Assembly (NCBI GenBank): GCA_020632575.1
Contig: JACKFH010000013.1
Span: forward strand, 52,540-116,539
Direction of reading: 5' to 3'
From: Candidatus Omnitrophota bacterium
GTDB taxonomy: Bacteria > Hinthialibacterota > Hinthialibacteria > OLB16
DNA length: 64,000 nucleotides
The stretch's first letter is position 1. Every line of letters starts with the position of its first letter. Positions 43,605 through 52,200 of this stretch are shown here, one piece after another. The position numbers and the translations under genes were made by a program. The notes below the pieces were generated by a model. The model did no database searches and was not told the origin of the DNA. It was given only the letters and a program-made list of their open reading frames with translations.

Positions 43605-44087
43605 TTAGGCGGCGAAGGTGTAAACGGCGTTGCGGAGGTAGGCGCCAGCGGCGTCTTGCTCGTACGAGCGACGGTGAATGTGGAGGCCATCCTCTTCGAA
43701 GGTCACGCCACCGCCCGCATCGTCAGCGGACATCGAGCAAACCGGAATGATCACCTGACCGTTGGCGTCATTGATGTCGCCAATGGTGTAAGCGCCACCA
43801 CCCGGGCAGGGCTCGGTCACGTCGGTGCCGCGGAGATAACTGTTGATCTGAGCGGTGTCCAACGGAATCACGGGGCCGGCGGGCCGAATGTTCAGTTTGA
43901 ATCCGACTTGCTCTTTGGCCGAGTAGATGGAATCCAACTGGCCGTTGCAGGCGCTACCTTGAGCGTCGCGACGATTCTTCAGGAACGCCGGGACAGCGAT
44001 CGAAACAATCAATCCGATGATCGCGAGAACGATCATGATTTCCACCAGTGTGAAACCTTTGCGATTCGAGTTTGCGTACTTGGTCAT
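43605..44087 (-). CDS. Type IV pilin / pseudopilin, copy 1
   Basis: A 160-residue prepilin. ATG 44087 has AGAGGAGAAG upstream. The leader NRKG is cut before F12, giving mature FTLVEIMIVLAI with the invariant Glu5. The N-terminal helix extends to about residue 45 (AFLKNRRDAQGS). The C-terminal globular part has three cysteines (C47, C94, C117) and a glycine-rich PCPGGGAYTIGDIN loop, then DAGGGVTFEEDGLHIH. It is 94% identical to copy 2 (10 differences in 160, mostly conservative). Either could be the major pilin of a type IV pilus or a type II secretion pseudopilin. No pilus assembly gene is nearby. Its promoter looks sigma-54 dependent. Confidence 0.9.
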   Translation of the reverse strand: MTKYANSNRKGFTLVEIMIVLAIIGLIVSIAVPAFLKNRRDAQGSACNGQLDSIYSAKEQVGFKLNIRPAGPVIPLDTAQINSYLRGTDVTEPCPGGGAYTIGDINDANGQVIIPVCSMSADDAGGGVTFEEDGLHIHRRSYEQDAAGAYLRNAVYTFAA

Positions 44088-44171
44088 TTCTCTTCTCCTC
44101 TTTTTACGAACCAAATTTGCTAAGCCCCGGAACCTCCGGCGGCTTGGATATCTTTCGGCGCGATCCGGTCA

Positions 44172-44189
44172 TCCATTCCGGCGCCGTTT
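44172..44189 (-). promoter_or_regulatory. Conserved leader palindrome of pilin 1
   Basis: The pilin 1 leader contains AAACGGCGCCGG-AA-TGGA (minus strand), with the perfect 8-bp palindrome CGGCGCCG at 44179-44186. The same block is present in the pilin 2 leader although the rest of the two leaders has diverged. It lies downstream of the predicted start point, so it may act in RNA. Confidence 0.5.
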
Positions 44190-44213
44190 GCTTTCCACTT
44201 GAATCACTTGAAA

Positions 44214-44230
44214 GGCAGATTGCGTGCCAA
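44214..44230 (-). promoter_or_regulatory. Sigma-54 (RpoN) promoter of pilin 1
   Basis: Minus-strand TTGGCACGCAATCTGCC matches the sigma-54 consensus TGGCACR-N4-TTGCW except CTGC for TTGC, with GG and GC 12 bp apart. Predicted start near 44203 and leader of about 115 nt. Pilin genes in several bacteria are RpoN/PilR driven. Confidence 0.7.
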
Positions 44231-44259
44231 AATCAGAAATATCGTTTCTCCTGGTCATG

Positions 44260-44280
44260 AACCCTTAAAACTCAAGGGTT
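44260..44280. promoter_or_regulatory. Inverted repeat upstream of the pilin 1 promoter, possible enhancer site
   Basis: AACCCTT-aaaactc-AAGGGTT is a perfect 7-bp inverted repeat with a 7-bp spacer, about 30-50 bp upstream of the sigma-54 element. This is close for a sigma-54 activator site. No equivalent was found upstream of pilin 2. The rest of 44281-44527 shows no gene. Confidence 0.35.
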
Positions 44281-44527
44281 AAGCATAATTCAAGGAATGA
44301 AATCGAACGGAAAAGCCGGAAAAGATTTGTTTCATCCTGAATTGTTATTCATTCGGACAGACAGCAATCGGACAAACTTGGCAGCCTTGTTTCAATTCGT
44401 AATCGATCGAGCGATTTGTGCGTTCAAACTCTCAAAAAACCTGGATCCAACGTCGAATCTCTTGGGTGAACCTTGGTCCCGCCCAATCGAACGCCCCCCT
44501 CCGAGGAAGGCATCCGCGCCCAGCGGC

Positions 44528-44565
44528 AAAAAGGAGGAAGGGCGATCCCCTGGGATCGCCCTTCC
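44528..44565 (-). terminator. Intrinsic terminator of pilin gene 2
   Basis: Perfect 14-bp stem GGAAGGGCGATCCC / GGGATCGCCCTTCC (44536-44549 and 44552-44565), followed on the minus strand by CCTCCTTTTT. It lies 35 bp after the pilin 2 stop and is the duplicated counterpart of the pilin 1 terminator. Confidence 0.9.
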
Positions 44566-44600
44566 ATGTCGATTGGTTGCTTTGGTTAACCAGCCGTCGA

Positions 44601-45083
44601 TTAGGCGGCGAAGGTGTAAGCGGCGTTGCGGAGATAGGCGCCAGCGGCGTCTTGCTCGTAGGAGCGACGGTGAATGTGGAGACCATCCTCTTCGAAGGTC
44701 ACGCCACCACCCGCATCGTCGGCGGACATGCTGCAGACCGGCACAACAACCTGGCCATTGGCATCGTTGATGTCACCAATTGTGTAGGCGCCACCACCCG
44801 GGCACGGCTCGGTCACGTCGGTGCCGCGCATGTAACTGTTGATCTGAGCGGTGTCCAGCGGGACAATCGGGCCGGCGGGACGAACGTTCAGTTTGAAAGC
44901 GACCTGCTCCTTGGCGGAGAAGATCGAGTCGAGCTGACCATTGCAGGCGCTACCTTGAGCGTCGCGACGATTCTTCAAGAAAGCCGGAACAGCGATGGAG
45001 ACAATCAGTCCGATGATCGCGAGAACGATCATAATTTCCACGAGAGTGAAACCTTTGCGATTCGAGTTTGCGTATTTAACCAT
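44601..45083 (-). CDS. Type IV pilin / pseudopilin, copy 2
   Basis: A 160-residue prepilin, near-identical to copy 1. Two ATGs are available (45089 and 45083); GAGGAGG is only 2 bases from the first but 8 from the second, so 45083 (MVKYANSNRKG) is the start. Cleavage is after NRKG, then FTLVEIMIVLAI. The ten changes from copy 1 are T2V, Y55F, G62A, I66V, V73I, I74V, L85M, two I-to-V changes at 112-113, and V155A. None touches the three cysteines or the glycine-rich loop. Two expressed copies may give dosage or antigenic microvariation. Confidence 0.9.
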   Translation of the reverse strand: MVKYANSNRKGFTLVEIMIVLAIIGLIVSIAVPAFLKNRRDAQGSACNGQLDSIFSAKEQVAFKLNVRPAGPIVPLDTAQINSYMRGTDVTEPCPGGGAYTIGDINDANGQVVVPVCSMSADDAGGGVTFEEDGLHIHRRSYEQDAAGAYLRNAAYTFAA

Positions 45084-45173
45084 AGTCATATCCTCCTCAT
45101 TCTTTGATGCTTCGATTCTTTGTAGACCCCGTGAGATTCAAGGCCAGACTTCTTTTCGACGTTCCTCCGAGTG

Positions 45174-45191
45174 TCCACCCCGGCGCCGTTT
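45174..45191 (-). promoter_or_regulatory. Conserved leader palindrome of pilin 2
   Basis: AAACGGCGCCGG-GG-TGGA on the minus strand, with CGGCGCCG at 45181-45188. It sits 33 bp downstream of the sigma-54 element, against 28 bp for pilin 1. The flanking leader sequence is otherwise poorly conserved. Confidence 0.5.
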
Positions 45192-45220
45192 CTGCCTCTT
45201 TTGTGAGACAAAAACCCCTA

Positions 45221-45238
45221 GCGCAGTGGGCGTGCCAA
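45221..45238 (-). promoter_or_regulatory. Sigma-54 (RpoN) promoter of pilin 2
   Basis: Minus-strand TTGGCACGCCCACTGCGC. It has the same TTGGCACG-N4-CTGC arrangement as the pilin 1 promoter. Predicted start near 45210 and leader of about 125 nt. Confidence 0.7.
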
Positions 45239-45542
45239 AAACAAATTTTTCAAACTTACCAATCTCAATGTGCCATTTTGTTGGGGTTTCTCACTCATTC
45301 TTCGCGTGGGGAGATTATGGATCCCCGGCCGCCGGGGACGACACTTTGTAAACTAAGCATGGAAGGGGTCCGACTTGGGACTCGACTGGCGCATCAAATG
45401 GGACACTTAGGTCTCAATTGAGCCCCAATGAGGCCACAAATCCTCGACCAAGGTCTGAAAGGTCAAAGAGAGTATGTGGGAGAGATTCTTTTTGAGAGGT
45501 TTTGGATGGATCGTTCTCGCTCGCCGGGCTTCTGGAGAACCC
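45239..45542. other. Intergenic region upstream of pilin 2, no gene
   Basis: About 300 bp between the sigma-54 promoter and the next stop codon. I see no supported gene. It contains the 10-bp palindrome CTCAATTGAG at 45413-45422, about 175 bp upstream of the promoter, a plausible distance for a sigma-54 activator site, but the match to a known PilR/NtrC box is not evident. Confidence 0.4.
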
Positions 45543-46391
45543 TTAATGGCCGGTTCGTCCGAAATCGTTCTTCCATCTTTGAAGCAACCGGGCGGGATCG
45601 TTTGGAAGAAGATAGATTCGGCCTTTCAAGGTTTTCTTTTCCCCGGGTTGAAGACCTCCAATCCGAAAATCCGAGTGGAGGCAAACGATCACTCCTTGGA
45701 AGAGTTCCTGAGTCGAATCCCATGCGGCGCCTAAAATCCAACGGTCATCGTGAGAAACACACCCCATGATGGGTGGGTCCGGTTGGAATTCCGATATGGG
45801 CCGAGGATTCACATCCCCACGTTCGACTCCCCGAGGAACATACACCTGACCTCCATGGTACAGCGCCTCTTGGGTGCGCGGGATCTGGTTCAGAAAATTG
45901 AGTTCGCCCTTCAGGAAAACGAAGCAGCGTTTCCAATAATCATCCTGTCCGAATCCGGTGAACCGGCCAACTCGGATGCAGGGTTGCGCCCATTGGATGT
46001 CCGCAGGCGAATCCGTCGGGTTGGTTAACTCAATCTGGAAAGCGACCTCATCCGTTCCACTCTGGATCCCATGCCGGGCAACAACTCCCGGTTCGATAAT
46101 CGTTTCCAATTCCAGACGAGATCGGTCGGGAGCCGTGGAAATCAATCGGGTCTGGTGGGGTATGGTGGTCTCGCTCCACTTCCGATCGGTGGCTCCCTTT
46201 CGGCAAAAGGCCTCGAGATACCAAACCTCGACCGAACCTCCGGGCAAGTAATCGGCGTGGATTCGTAGAAGGTTGTCTTCCCAAGTCAGTTCAAGTGGAC
46301 GGACCTGTTGGCCGTTGGCGGACTGGCTCTGGAGCAGAGCAAAGAGAGATATCAACCACAGGCTGCCCAGCCGCAAGAAGGGTTGGAGCAT
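45543..46391 (-). CDS. Secreted protein of unknown function
   Basis: A 282-residue protein. ATG 46391 has AAGGAGG nine bases upstream; a longer frame to 46430 has none. The signal peptide is LGSLWLISLFALLQSQSANG. The mature part is beta-rich (LELTWEDNLLRIHADYLPGG, then LELETIIEPGVVARHGIQ) and ends with ARLLQRWKNDFG. Four cysteines are spread through the mature sequence. I recognise no named domain. Its start lies inside the 3' end of the zinc-ribbon gene (40-bp overlap), so the two are cotranscribed, probably with queA. Confidence 0.7.
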   Translation of the reverse strand: MLQPFLRLGSLWLISLFALLQSQSANGQQVRPLELTWEDNLLRIHADYLPGGSVEVWYLEAFCRKGATDRKWSETTIPHQTRLISTAPDRSRLELETIIEPGVVARHGIQSGTDEVAFQIELTNPTDSPADIQWAQPCIRVGRFTGFGQDDYWKRCFVFLKGELNFLNQIPRTQEALYHGGQVYVPRGVERGDVNPRPISEFQPDPPIMGCVSHDDRWILGAAWDSTQELFQGVIVCLHSDFRIGGLQPGEKKTLKGRIYLLPNDPARLLQRWKNDFGRTGH

Positions 46392-46648
46392 TCGAGGCAA
46401 CCTCCTTGATGGATAACTGGGGACCCGCATGAGGGGCAGGTCTTCGGGGATTGGCCGAGACGCGAGGAGAAATAATCCTCCATATCGCGAGTCTCTTGCT
46501 CGCTTAGCGGGGTTCCATTTCGCTTCTTCAGCGATTTCTCCATCGCTTGAATCAATTCGCGATAGGTCTCCTCGGAGAGGTGTTCACGGGCGTCCTCCTT
46601 GTGAAGGACCAGATAGCCGTTGGCGATCAGCTGCTCGATGTGGTTCAT
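46352..46648 (-). CDS. Small C-terminal zinc-ribbon protein
   Basis: A 98-residue protein. The N-terminal part is helical (IEQLIANGYLVLHKEDAREHLS). The C-terminus is a zinc ribbon: CPSCGSPVIHQGGCLECSNPSCGWAACG, with CxxC at 71-74 and C..C..C near the end, resembling the ribbon at the end of class II/III ribonucleotide reductases. Probably a nucleic-acid or protein-binding adaptor. It starts 39 bp after queA and overlaps the next gene by 40 bp. The SD is weak. Confidence 0.7.
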   Translation of the reverse strand: MNHIEQLIANGYLVLHKEDAREHLSEETYRELIQAMEKSLKKRNGTPLSEQETRDMEDYFSSRLGQSPKTCPSCGSPVIHQGGCLECSNPSCGWAACG

Positions 46649-46687
46649 ATCTTAAGGTTACCCCCTGGGAGTTCTCCGGGGAAGAAG

Positions 46688-47743
46688 TCAGAGGATCAAC
46701 ATGGCGTCGCCATACGAATAGAACCGATACCGCTGTGCGACCGCTTCCTCGTAGGCTCGAACTCGGAGATCATTGCCCATGAAGGCGGAAATCATCATGA
46801 GCAGGGTGCTTTTGGGAAGGTGGAAGTTGGTGATGAGTGAATCCACAACTTGAAATTCATCTCCCGGCTTGAGAAAGAGATCGGTTCGGATCGGCTCCTC
46901 CGGCCAACCCTGTCGGGAGTAGCTCTCCAAGGTTCGGGTTGTGGTGGTTCCGACCGCGACCACGCGTCCCCCGTAAGTTTTGGCGGAATGAATCGCCAGT
47001 CGAGTGGGAGGGGGGCATTCGCACCACTCGGACTTCATTTGGTGGTCTTCGACCTGGTCGACGGTGACTGGAGCAAAGGTGTCCATCCCAACGTGGAGGG
47101 TGACCTGAGCTTGCGCGATTCCCTTCTCTTTCAATTCGGCGAAGAGTTCTTTTGTGAAATGGAGGCCCGCGGTGGGCGCCGCGGCGGATCCGGGCCGCCA
47201 AGCGTAAGAGGTCTGGTAGCGATCCTTGTCGAGGCTCCGCAAATTGAGGCGATCCTCCTCGGAGAGGTCTCCTCGCCTTTTTAGAATATAAGGAGGAAGC
47301 GGAGTTTCGCCGTTTGTCTCCAGAAATCCCCTCCAATCGCCTCGGGGGTGGAATCGGAAGAGGAAGCGCCCCTCGCCCAAGACCTCAATCACCTCACAAT
47401 GACTACCATCTTGAAAATCGACAATGGTTCCCGGCGACAAGCGGATGGCGCGCTGGGCAATGCACTCCCAGAGAAGTGGGGAACGTTCCTCGAGCAGAAG
47501 AATCTCGATCTTCGCCCCCCCACCTCGCTTGGCCCCCAAAAGCCTGGCGGGGATCACCTCGGTGTTGTTCACCACCAGGAGGTCGCCCGATTGGAGGAAA
47601 GTCGGAAGATCGGAAAAGCGTCGGTGAGCAATCTCGCCACTCGCGCGGTCGACCACCATCAATCGAGAACCGGTCCTTTCGGGGGCCGGTCGATCGGCGA
47701 TCAGCTCCTCGGGGAGGGAATAGTCGAATTCATCAACCCTCAT
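46688..47743 (-). CDS. queA: tRNA preQ1 ribosyltransferase-isomerase (QueA)
   Basis: A 351-residue enzyme that moves the ribosyl group of S-adenosylmethionine onto preQ1 in tRNA wobble position 34, giving epoxyqueuosine. Motifs: FDYSLPEELIADRPAPER at the N-terminus, DLLVVNNTEVIPARLLG, YAWRPGSAAAPTAGLHFT, VTLHVGMDTFAPV and SLITNFHLPKSTLLMMISAF. GGAAGG precedes ATG 47743. It follows the aminotransferase gene by 21 bp. No other queuosine gene (tgt, queC-queF) is in the window, although queA is often next to tgt. Confidence 0.96.
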   Translation of the reverse strand: MRVDEFDYSLPEELIADRPAPERTGSRLMVVDRASGEIAHRRFSDLPTFLQSGDLLVVNNTEVIPARLLGAKRGGGAKIEILLLEERSPLLWECIAQRAIRLSPGTIVDFQDGSHCEVIEVLGEGRFLFRFHPRGDWRGFLETNGETPLPPYILKRRGDLSEEDRLNLRSLDKDRYQTSYAWRPGSAAAPTAGLHFTKELFAELKEKGIAQAQVTLHVGMDTFAPVTVDQVEDHQMKSEWCECPPPTRLAIHSAKTYGGRVVAVGTTTTRTLESYSRQGWPEEPIRTDLFLKPGDEFQVVDSLITNFHLPKSTLLMMISAFMGNDLRVRAYEEAVAQRYRFYSYGDAMLIL

Positions 47744-47764
47744 GTCGACCTTCCGGGACCTGGT

Positions 47765-49141
47765 TCAAGAAATCTCTTTTTGCTTTTCGCGAACGATCTC
47801 GGAAAACACGCCAAGCGCCTCCTCGAGCGCTTCTTGGGTGATGCAGAGCGGCGGATTGAGTTTGATCGTCCCTCCCCCCGGTCCAACCGGGGAAAAGGTG
47901 AGGACGCCTCGTTCGTACATGGTTTGCGTGATCGCGTGCGCGACCTCGCCATTCGGTTCTTTGGTTCCGGGGCGGACAAAACGGACGCCCGCGATCAGCC
48001 CCTTGCCATGAGTGCAACCGAGGATCGAGCACTCCTGCTGGAGTTCGGCCAACTTCCCATGGAGGAGTTCGCCAAGACACTCGGAATTCCCGACAAGCCC
48101 CTCCGACTCGATCAGTTGAACGCTGGCCAAGGCGGCGCGACAACAAACAGGGTTTCCGGAATGGGTCGAGGTCATTTCACCCGGACCGAATTGGTCCATG
48201 AGGGACTGACGGCCGATGACCGCGGAGAGAGGCATGCCGCTGCTGATCCCTTTTCCGCAACAGATGATGTCCGGCTCGATGCCATAGTGCATGAACCCAA
48301 ACCATTTTCCGCACCGACCGAAGCCCGCCTGCACTTCGTCCAAAATCAAAACGATTTCATTCTCATCGCACCAAGCGCGAAGCGCCTCCATGAAGGGGAC
48401 TGGCGCGAAGGAACCGGTTGCGCCCTGGTAGGTCTCGAGCATCACGCCCGCCACGTCATCGGCGGTTATGTCCCGCCCTTCGAGCGAACCGAGGAAATCT
48501 TCAAAGGCAACCTGGGTGTTGGCATATCCATCCGGAAACGGAACTTGCACGAAGGTCGGATCCGGTTGATGAATCCATTCCTTCAATGAGGGAATCCCGC
48601 CGGCAAGTTGCGCCCCCAAGGTTCGACCGTGAAAGGCGTTGTTGAAGGTGACAATCCGTTTCTTCTTGTCGCCGCCTTTCGAAACGCCATGGGTGCGCGC
48701 CAATTTGATGGCGCACTCGGTCGCCTCGGATCCGGTGGTGAGAAGAAATACTTTGTCGAGATAGTCGGGAGTGATCTCGATCAGTTTGCGAGCAAGGTCG
48801 GCTCTGGCCTGGTGTGGAAAGCAATAACAGTGGTGAAGCCCCTGAGCGAGTTCCTCCTCCATGGCGGCCCGAACCTCTTCGCGGCCATGACCGGCATTAG
48901 CAACCAGGACGCCGGATGAGAGATCGATCCAACGGTTTCCATAGGGATCCTCCACGTTGAATCTTTCCGCCTTGTGCCAAATGATGGGGGGTTGCCCTTG
49001 CATGCTTCGCGCCTCGAAATGTTCGAGGTCCTTCAACAGGGACAGCGAATCCGGGTGGGGGATGGGCGATTGGATTCGCCGGTGCGCGGTTTCGATTTTG
49101 GGAAGTTCCCGAGGTTCTTTAGGGTACGGCAGACTAGCCAT
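47765..49141 (-). CDS. Class III PLP aminotransferase (4-aminobutyrate/acetylornithine-like)
   Basis: A 458-residue aminotransferase. ATG 49141 (MASLPYPKEP) is chosen over the frame start at 49228. Family motifs: PIIWHKAERFNVEDPYGNRW, LLTTGSEATECAIKLART, NAFHGRTLGAQLAGG, VLILDEVQAGFGRCGKW and CCGKGISSGMPLSAV, where the Lys forms the PLP aldimine. The Glu-Val-Gln-Ala-Gly-Phe run is typical of GABA and ornithine aminotransferases. The substrate is not certain; GabT, ArgD-like or diaminobutyrate use is possible. It lies upstream of queA in the same run. Confidence 0.88.
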   Translation of the reverse strand: MASLPYPKEPRELPKIETAHRRIQSPIPHPDSLSLLKDLEHFEARSMQGQPPIIWHKAERFNVEDPYGNRWIDLSSGVLVANAGHGREEVRAAMEEELAQGLHHCYCFPHQARADLARKLIEITPDYLDKVFLLTTGSEATECAIKLARTHGVSKGGDKKKRIVTFNNAFHGRTLGAQLAGGIPSLKEWIHQPDPTFVQVPFPDGYANTQVAFEDFLGSLEGRDITADDVAGVMLETYQGATGSFAPVPFMEALRAWCDENEIVLILDEVQAGFGRCGKWFGFMHYGIEPDIICCGKGISSGMPLSAVIGRQSLMDQFGPGEMTSTHSGNPVCCRAALASVQLIESEGLVGNSECLGELLHGKLAELQQECSILGCTHGKGLIAGVRFVRPGTKEPNGEVAHAITQTMYERGVLTFSPVGPGGGTIKLNPPLCITQEALEEALGVFSEIVREKQKEIS

Positions 49142-49253
49142 GATCACTCTCTCAATCTTTTGACGATTCCGTCCAATTTGGAAAAACGGGGATTGTGACG
49201 AGGACAGGGAGTTTTGTAAATTGGGCAAGGGGCCGCAAGTCGATGGACATTCC

Positions 49254-52200
49254 TCACCGTTTCGCGGTTCTCACGAGGGGGAGCCAGAGAGTGGCCGTCG
49301 TTCCTTTCCCGACCTCACTCTTCAGTTCGAGCCCGCCTTCGTGTTGTTCCATGATCTGGCTCACGATGGGAAGACCGAGACCGACCCCAAAACTCTTCGT
49401 GCTGTAAAGGGGCTCGAGGACTTTCTCCAACTCATCCCGTGGGATTCCAGGTCCCGTGTCGGTAACTTGAAAAAGGTATCGATCCGCCTCGATCCGACTG
49501 GAAATCTTGAGGCCTTTTGTCGTCTCATCGCCCCTTCGAGGGTCCAACATGGCGTCGCAGGCGTTATTAATCAGATTGACCACGCAGCGGAAGACTCGAT
49601 TCCGATCGATCATCGCCTCCGCCTCCGTCTCAAGTTGAATGTCGACCTCGATTTCCTCCGGGAAATCGTAGTCTTGGAGCATCTCCTTGAGCCACGGATC
49701 GATACGTGTGGATATCAAGGTCGGATTCTTGGTCCTCGTGAAATCCAAAAGGTCTTCGATGATCCGAGTGCAACGAACGATATTTCGCTCGATGCGAAGA
49801 AGGGGGCGATCGACATCGACCGGCTCCTCCTTGAGGCGTTCCTTCAGAGTGAACACGGATCCCGCGATCGAACCGAGGGGATTGCGCAGTTCATGGCTGA
49901 CTGTGGCGACAAGACTCCCCAACGTTTCCAGCTTTTGTTTTTTGAGCAACCGATCTTGAGCGGCTTCGAGTTCGGCGGTCCTCTCTTTGATGAGGTCCTC
50001 CAACCGGAGGCGATAGTCCTCGAGTTCTTGCTGATTCTTTTTGCGCTGCGTGATGTCGGTCAGACTGGCTCGGACCAGATGCGTGCCCATTTCGCTCAAC
50101 CGGACTAAGTCTATCTCGCACACTTTTTCGGATCCCTGGGAATCCAGGTGAACCCATTCGAAGGTCAGTTTCTCACCCTGGAGGGCCCTGGATATGTAGC
50201 TCTCCGCCGCGACCTTCGAGGGGACCCCATCCGGCTGGAAAGGGGGACTGAGTTCCACCGGCCCTTTTTGGAGAAGTTCCTCGCTCGATAATCCATAGAT
50301 CTCCGTGGCGGCTCGGTTCACCTCAGTGAATTTGCCGGTCGAGGAGTCAAGGATCACAATGCCCCGAGGGGCGGTTTGGATGAGAATCCTCGATCGCTCC
50401 TCCGCCTTTCGCAACGCTTTTTCCGCCTCAATTCGAGTTCGGATCTCATCCCGAAGGGACTTGTTGGAGAGTTCGAGTCTCGCTTGCGAATGCTTGAGCC
50501 GTCTCATGCTTTGGTGACGGCCAATCGCGAAGGCGCCCGCGAGGAAGAGGAGAGATCCGACCGGGATATAAAACCCGGGTTTCAACCAAATGGGAGGAAG
50601 GACTTCAAAATCCGCCGCGGCGGGGGAAGGATCGAGGTTTCCATCCTCATCGTAGGCGCGAACCTCGAACCGGTAGGCTCCGTGCGGAAGAGGCGGCACC
50701 GCCGCCAAATCGGCCTGATCCGGATGAGTCCACGCGATCGCCTCGGATTGAGGGGAATCCTGTCGGATCACTCGCCATGAGTATCTGAGATTTGCCTCCG
50801 GCGTATGGTTCCATGCATCCCATGCTCCAAAGGCGAAGAGGCCGGTTCCTCGGTAACCGATCTCGGTGGGCGTGACACCGATGAACGTGTCCGGGGGTTT
50901 TGTATCCGACCGGTATCGGAAGAGTCCGGCGGAAGCGGTCGAAACCCAAATGTCGCCATTGGCATCCTCGGCGAAGGATGTGACCGGGGAATTCGGCAAC
51001 CCATGGCGCTCGGAAAAGCTCACCCACTGACCCGCCTTCCACATAGCGACGCCTCGGTAACGGTAAGAAACCCACATGGTCCCGTCGGATCCCTCGTGAA
51101 TCTCCTGGATCGAGTCCCTAAGCAAACCATCCTCCAGATCGATTCGATCGAACTTCGATCCGTCATAGACATAGACTCCGGACCCTCGGGTCGCGAACCA
51201 CAGGTCGCCCCCGCGAGTTTGGTAAATCGATGCGACAGTGTCCCCCTCATCGACTCCATCTTCCTCTCCGAAAACCTGAACCGTTCCATCCTTCCACCGT
51301 TCGATGCCATTGTTGTAACCGAGCCAATATTCCCCGGTCACGGGTTCGAGGAACGAGTGAACGAGAGAATCCAGGACAGGAGTGTACTCGGAGTAGGGGA
51401 GCCACTTATCGGCGGTCCATTCGAACACCCCTTCCCGGGTCATGCCGAGGGGTTTCCCGGATCTTGTGACAAAAATCCTTTCGAGGTAGGCATCCGGGAC
51501 TGGCGGCAGTTGGTCGAGAACTTTTCCATTTTGGAGAGACCAATGCATCGCTTGGCTCCGCACAATCGCCCAGAGGGAATTTGGAGAGTCTCGGAACGGT
51601 CGCTCCAGTCGATTCTCGGTCGCCTCGATCCTGAGGTAAGGTTTCCAATCTCCGCCCTCAAACCGGCAAAGATCCCCCCCTTCGGAAATAGCAATTGGCG
51701 ACGCCTGTCCGGGGGAGGGAGGAACGAAGAGGTAAAGCGGGATTTCAGAAGCCGAGTTTTTAAATTGAGTCCACACCGGTGGCTGACCGAGAATTAATCC
51801 GGATCGAGTCCCCACCCATAGAAGCCCCTCCTTTGAGAAATGAACCGTGGTGATGTTTTGGGTTCCCAAATCTTTCCCAAGGTCAACCTCTCCCCAGGCG
51901 TTTTCTTGGAAAGCGTAAAGGCCGGTTTGGGAACCGACGACGAGTTGACCTTTCGGCGGGAGGGCGGCGCAAACAATGGGAATGCCCGGACCGGGGATCG
52001 ATCGTCGCCGACTGTCTTTCGACAATTCGATCGTCGCTCCGTTGGTTGGAATCGTGTAGGCAACCGCCGAACCGTTTTCTCCAAATACCGTTAGATAGTC
52101 TGAGAATTCCAAATCATCCCGAACACTCTCCGCGTGGCCATCGCGAAACTCGAGGATGTCATGCATATTCCAAAACAGCGCCCACACCGTATTGCTCGCG

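Noticed and set aside
47348..48589. 413-residue plus-strand frame opposite queA and the aminotransferase
   Set aside because: It spans two well-supported genes on the other strand and has no domain.
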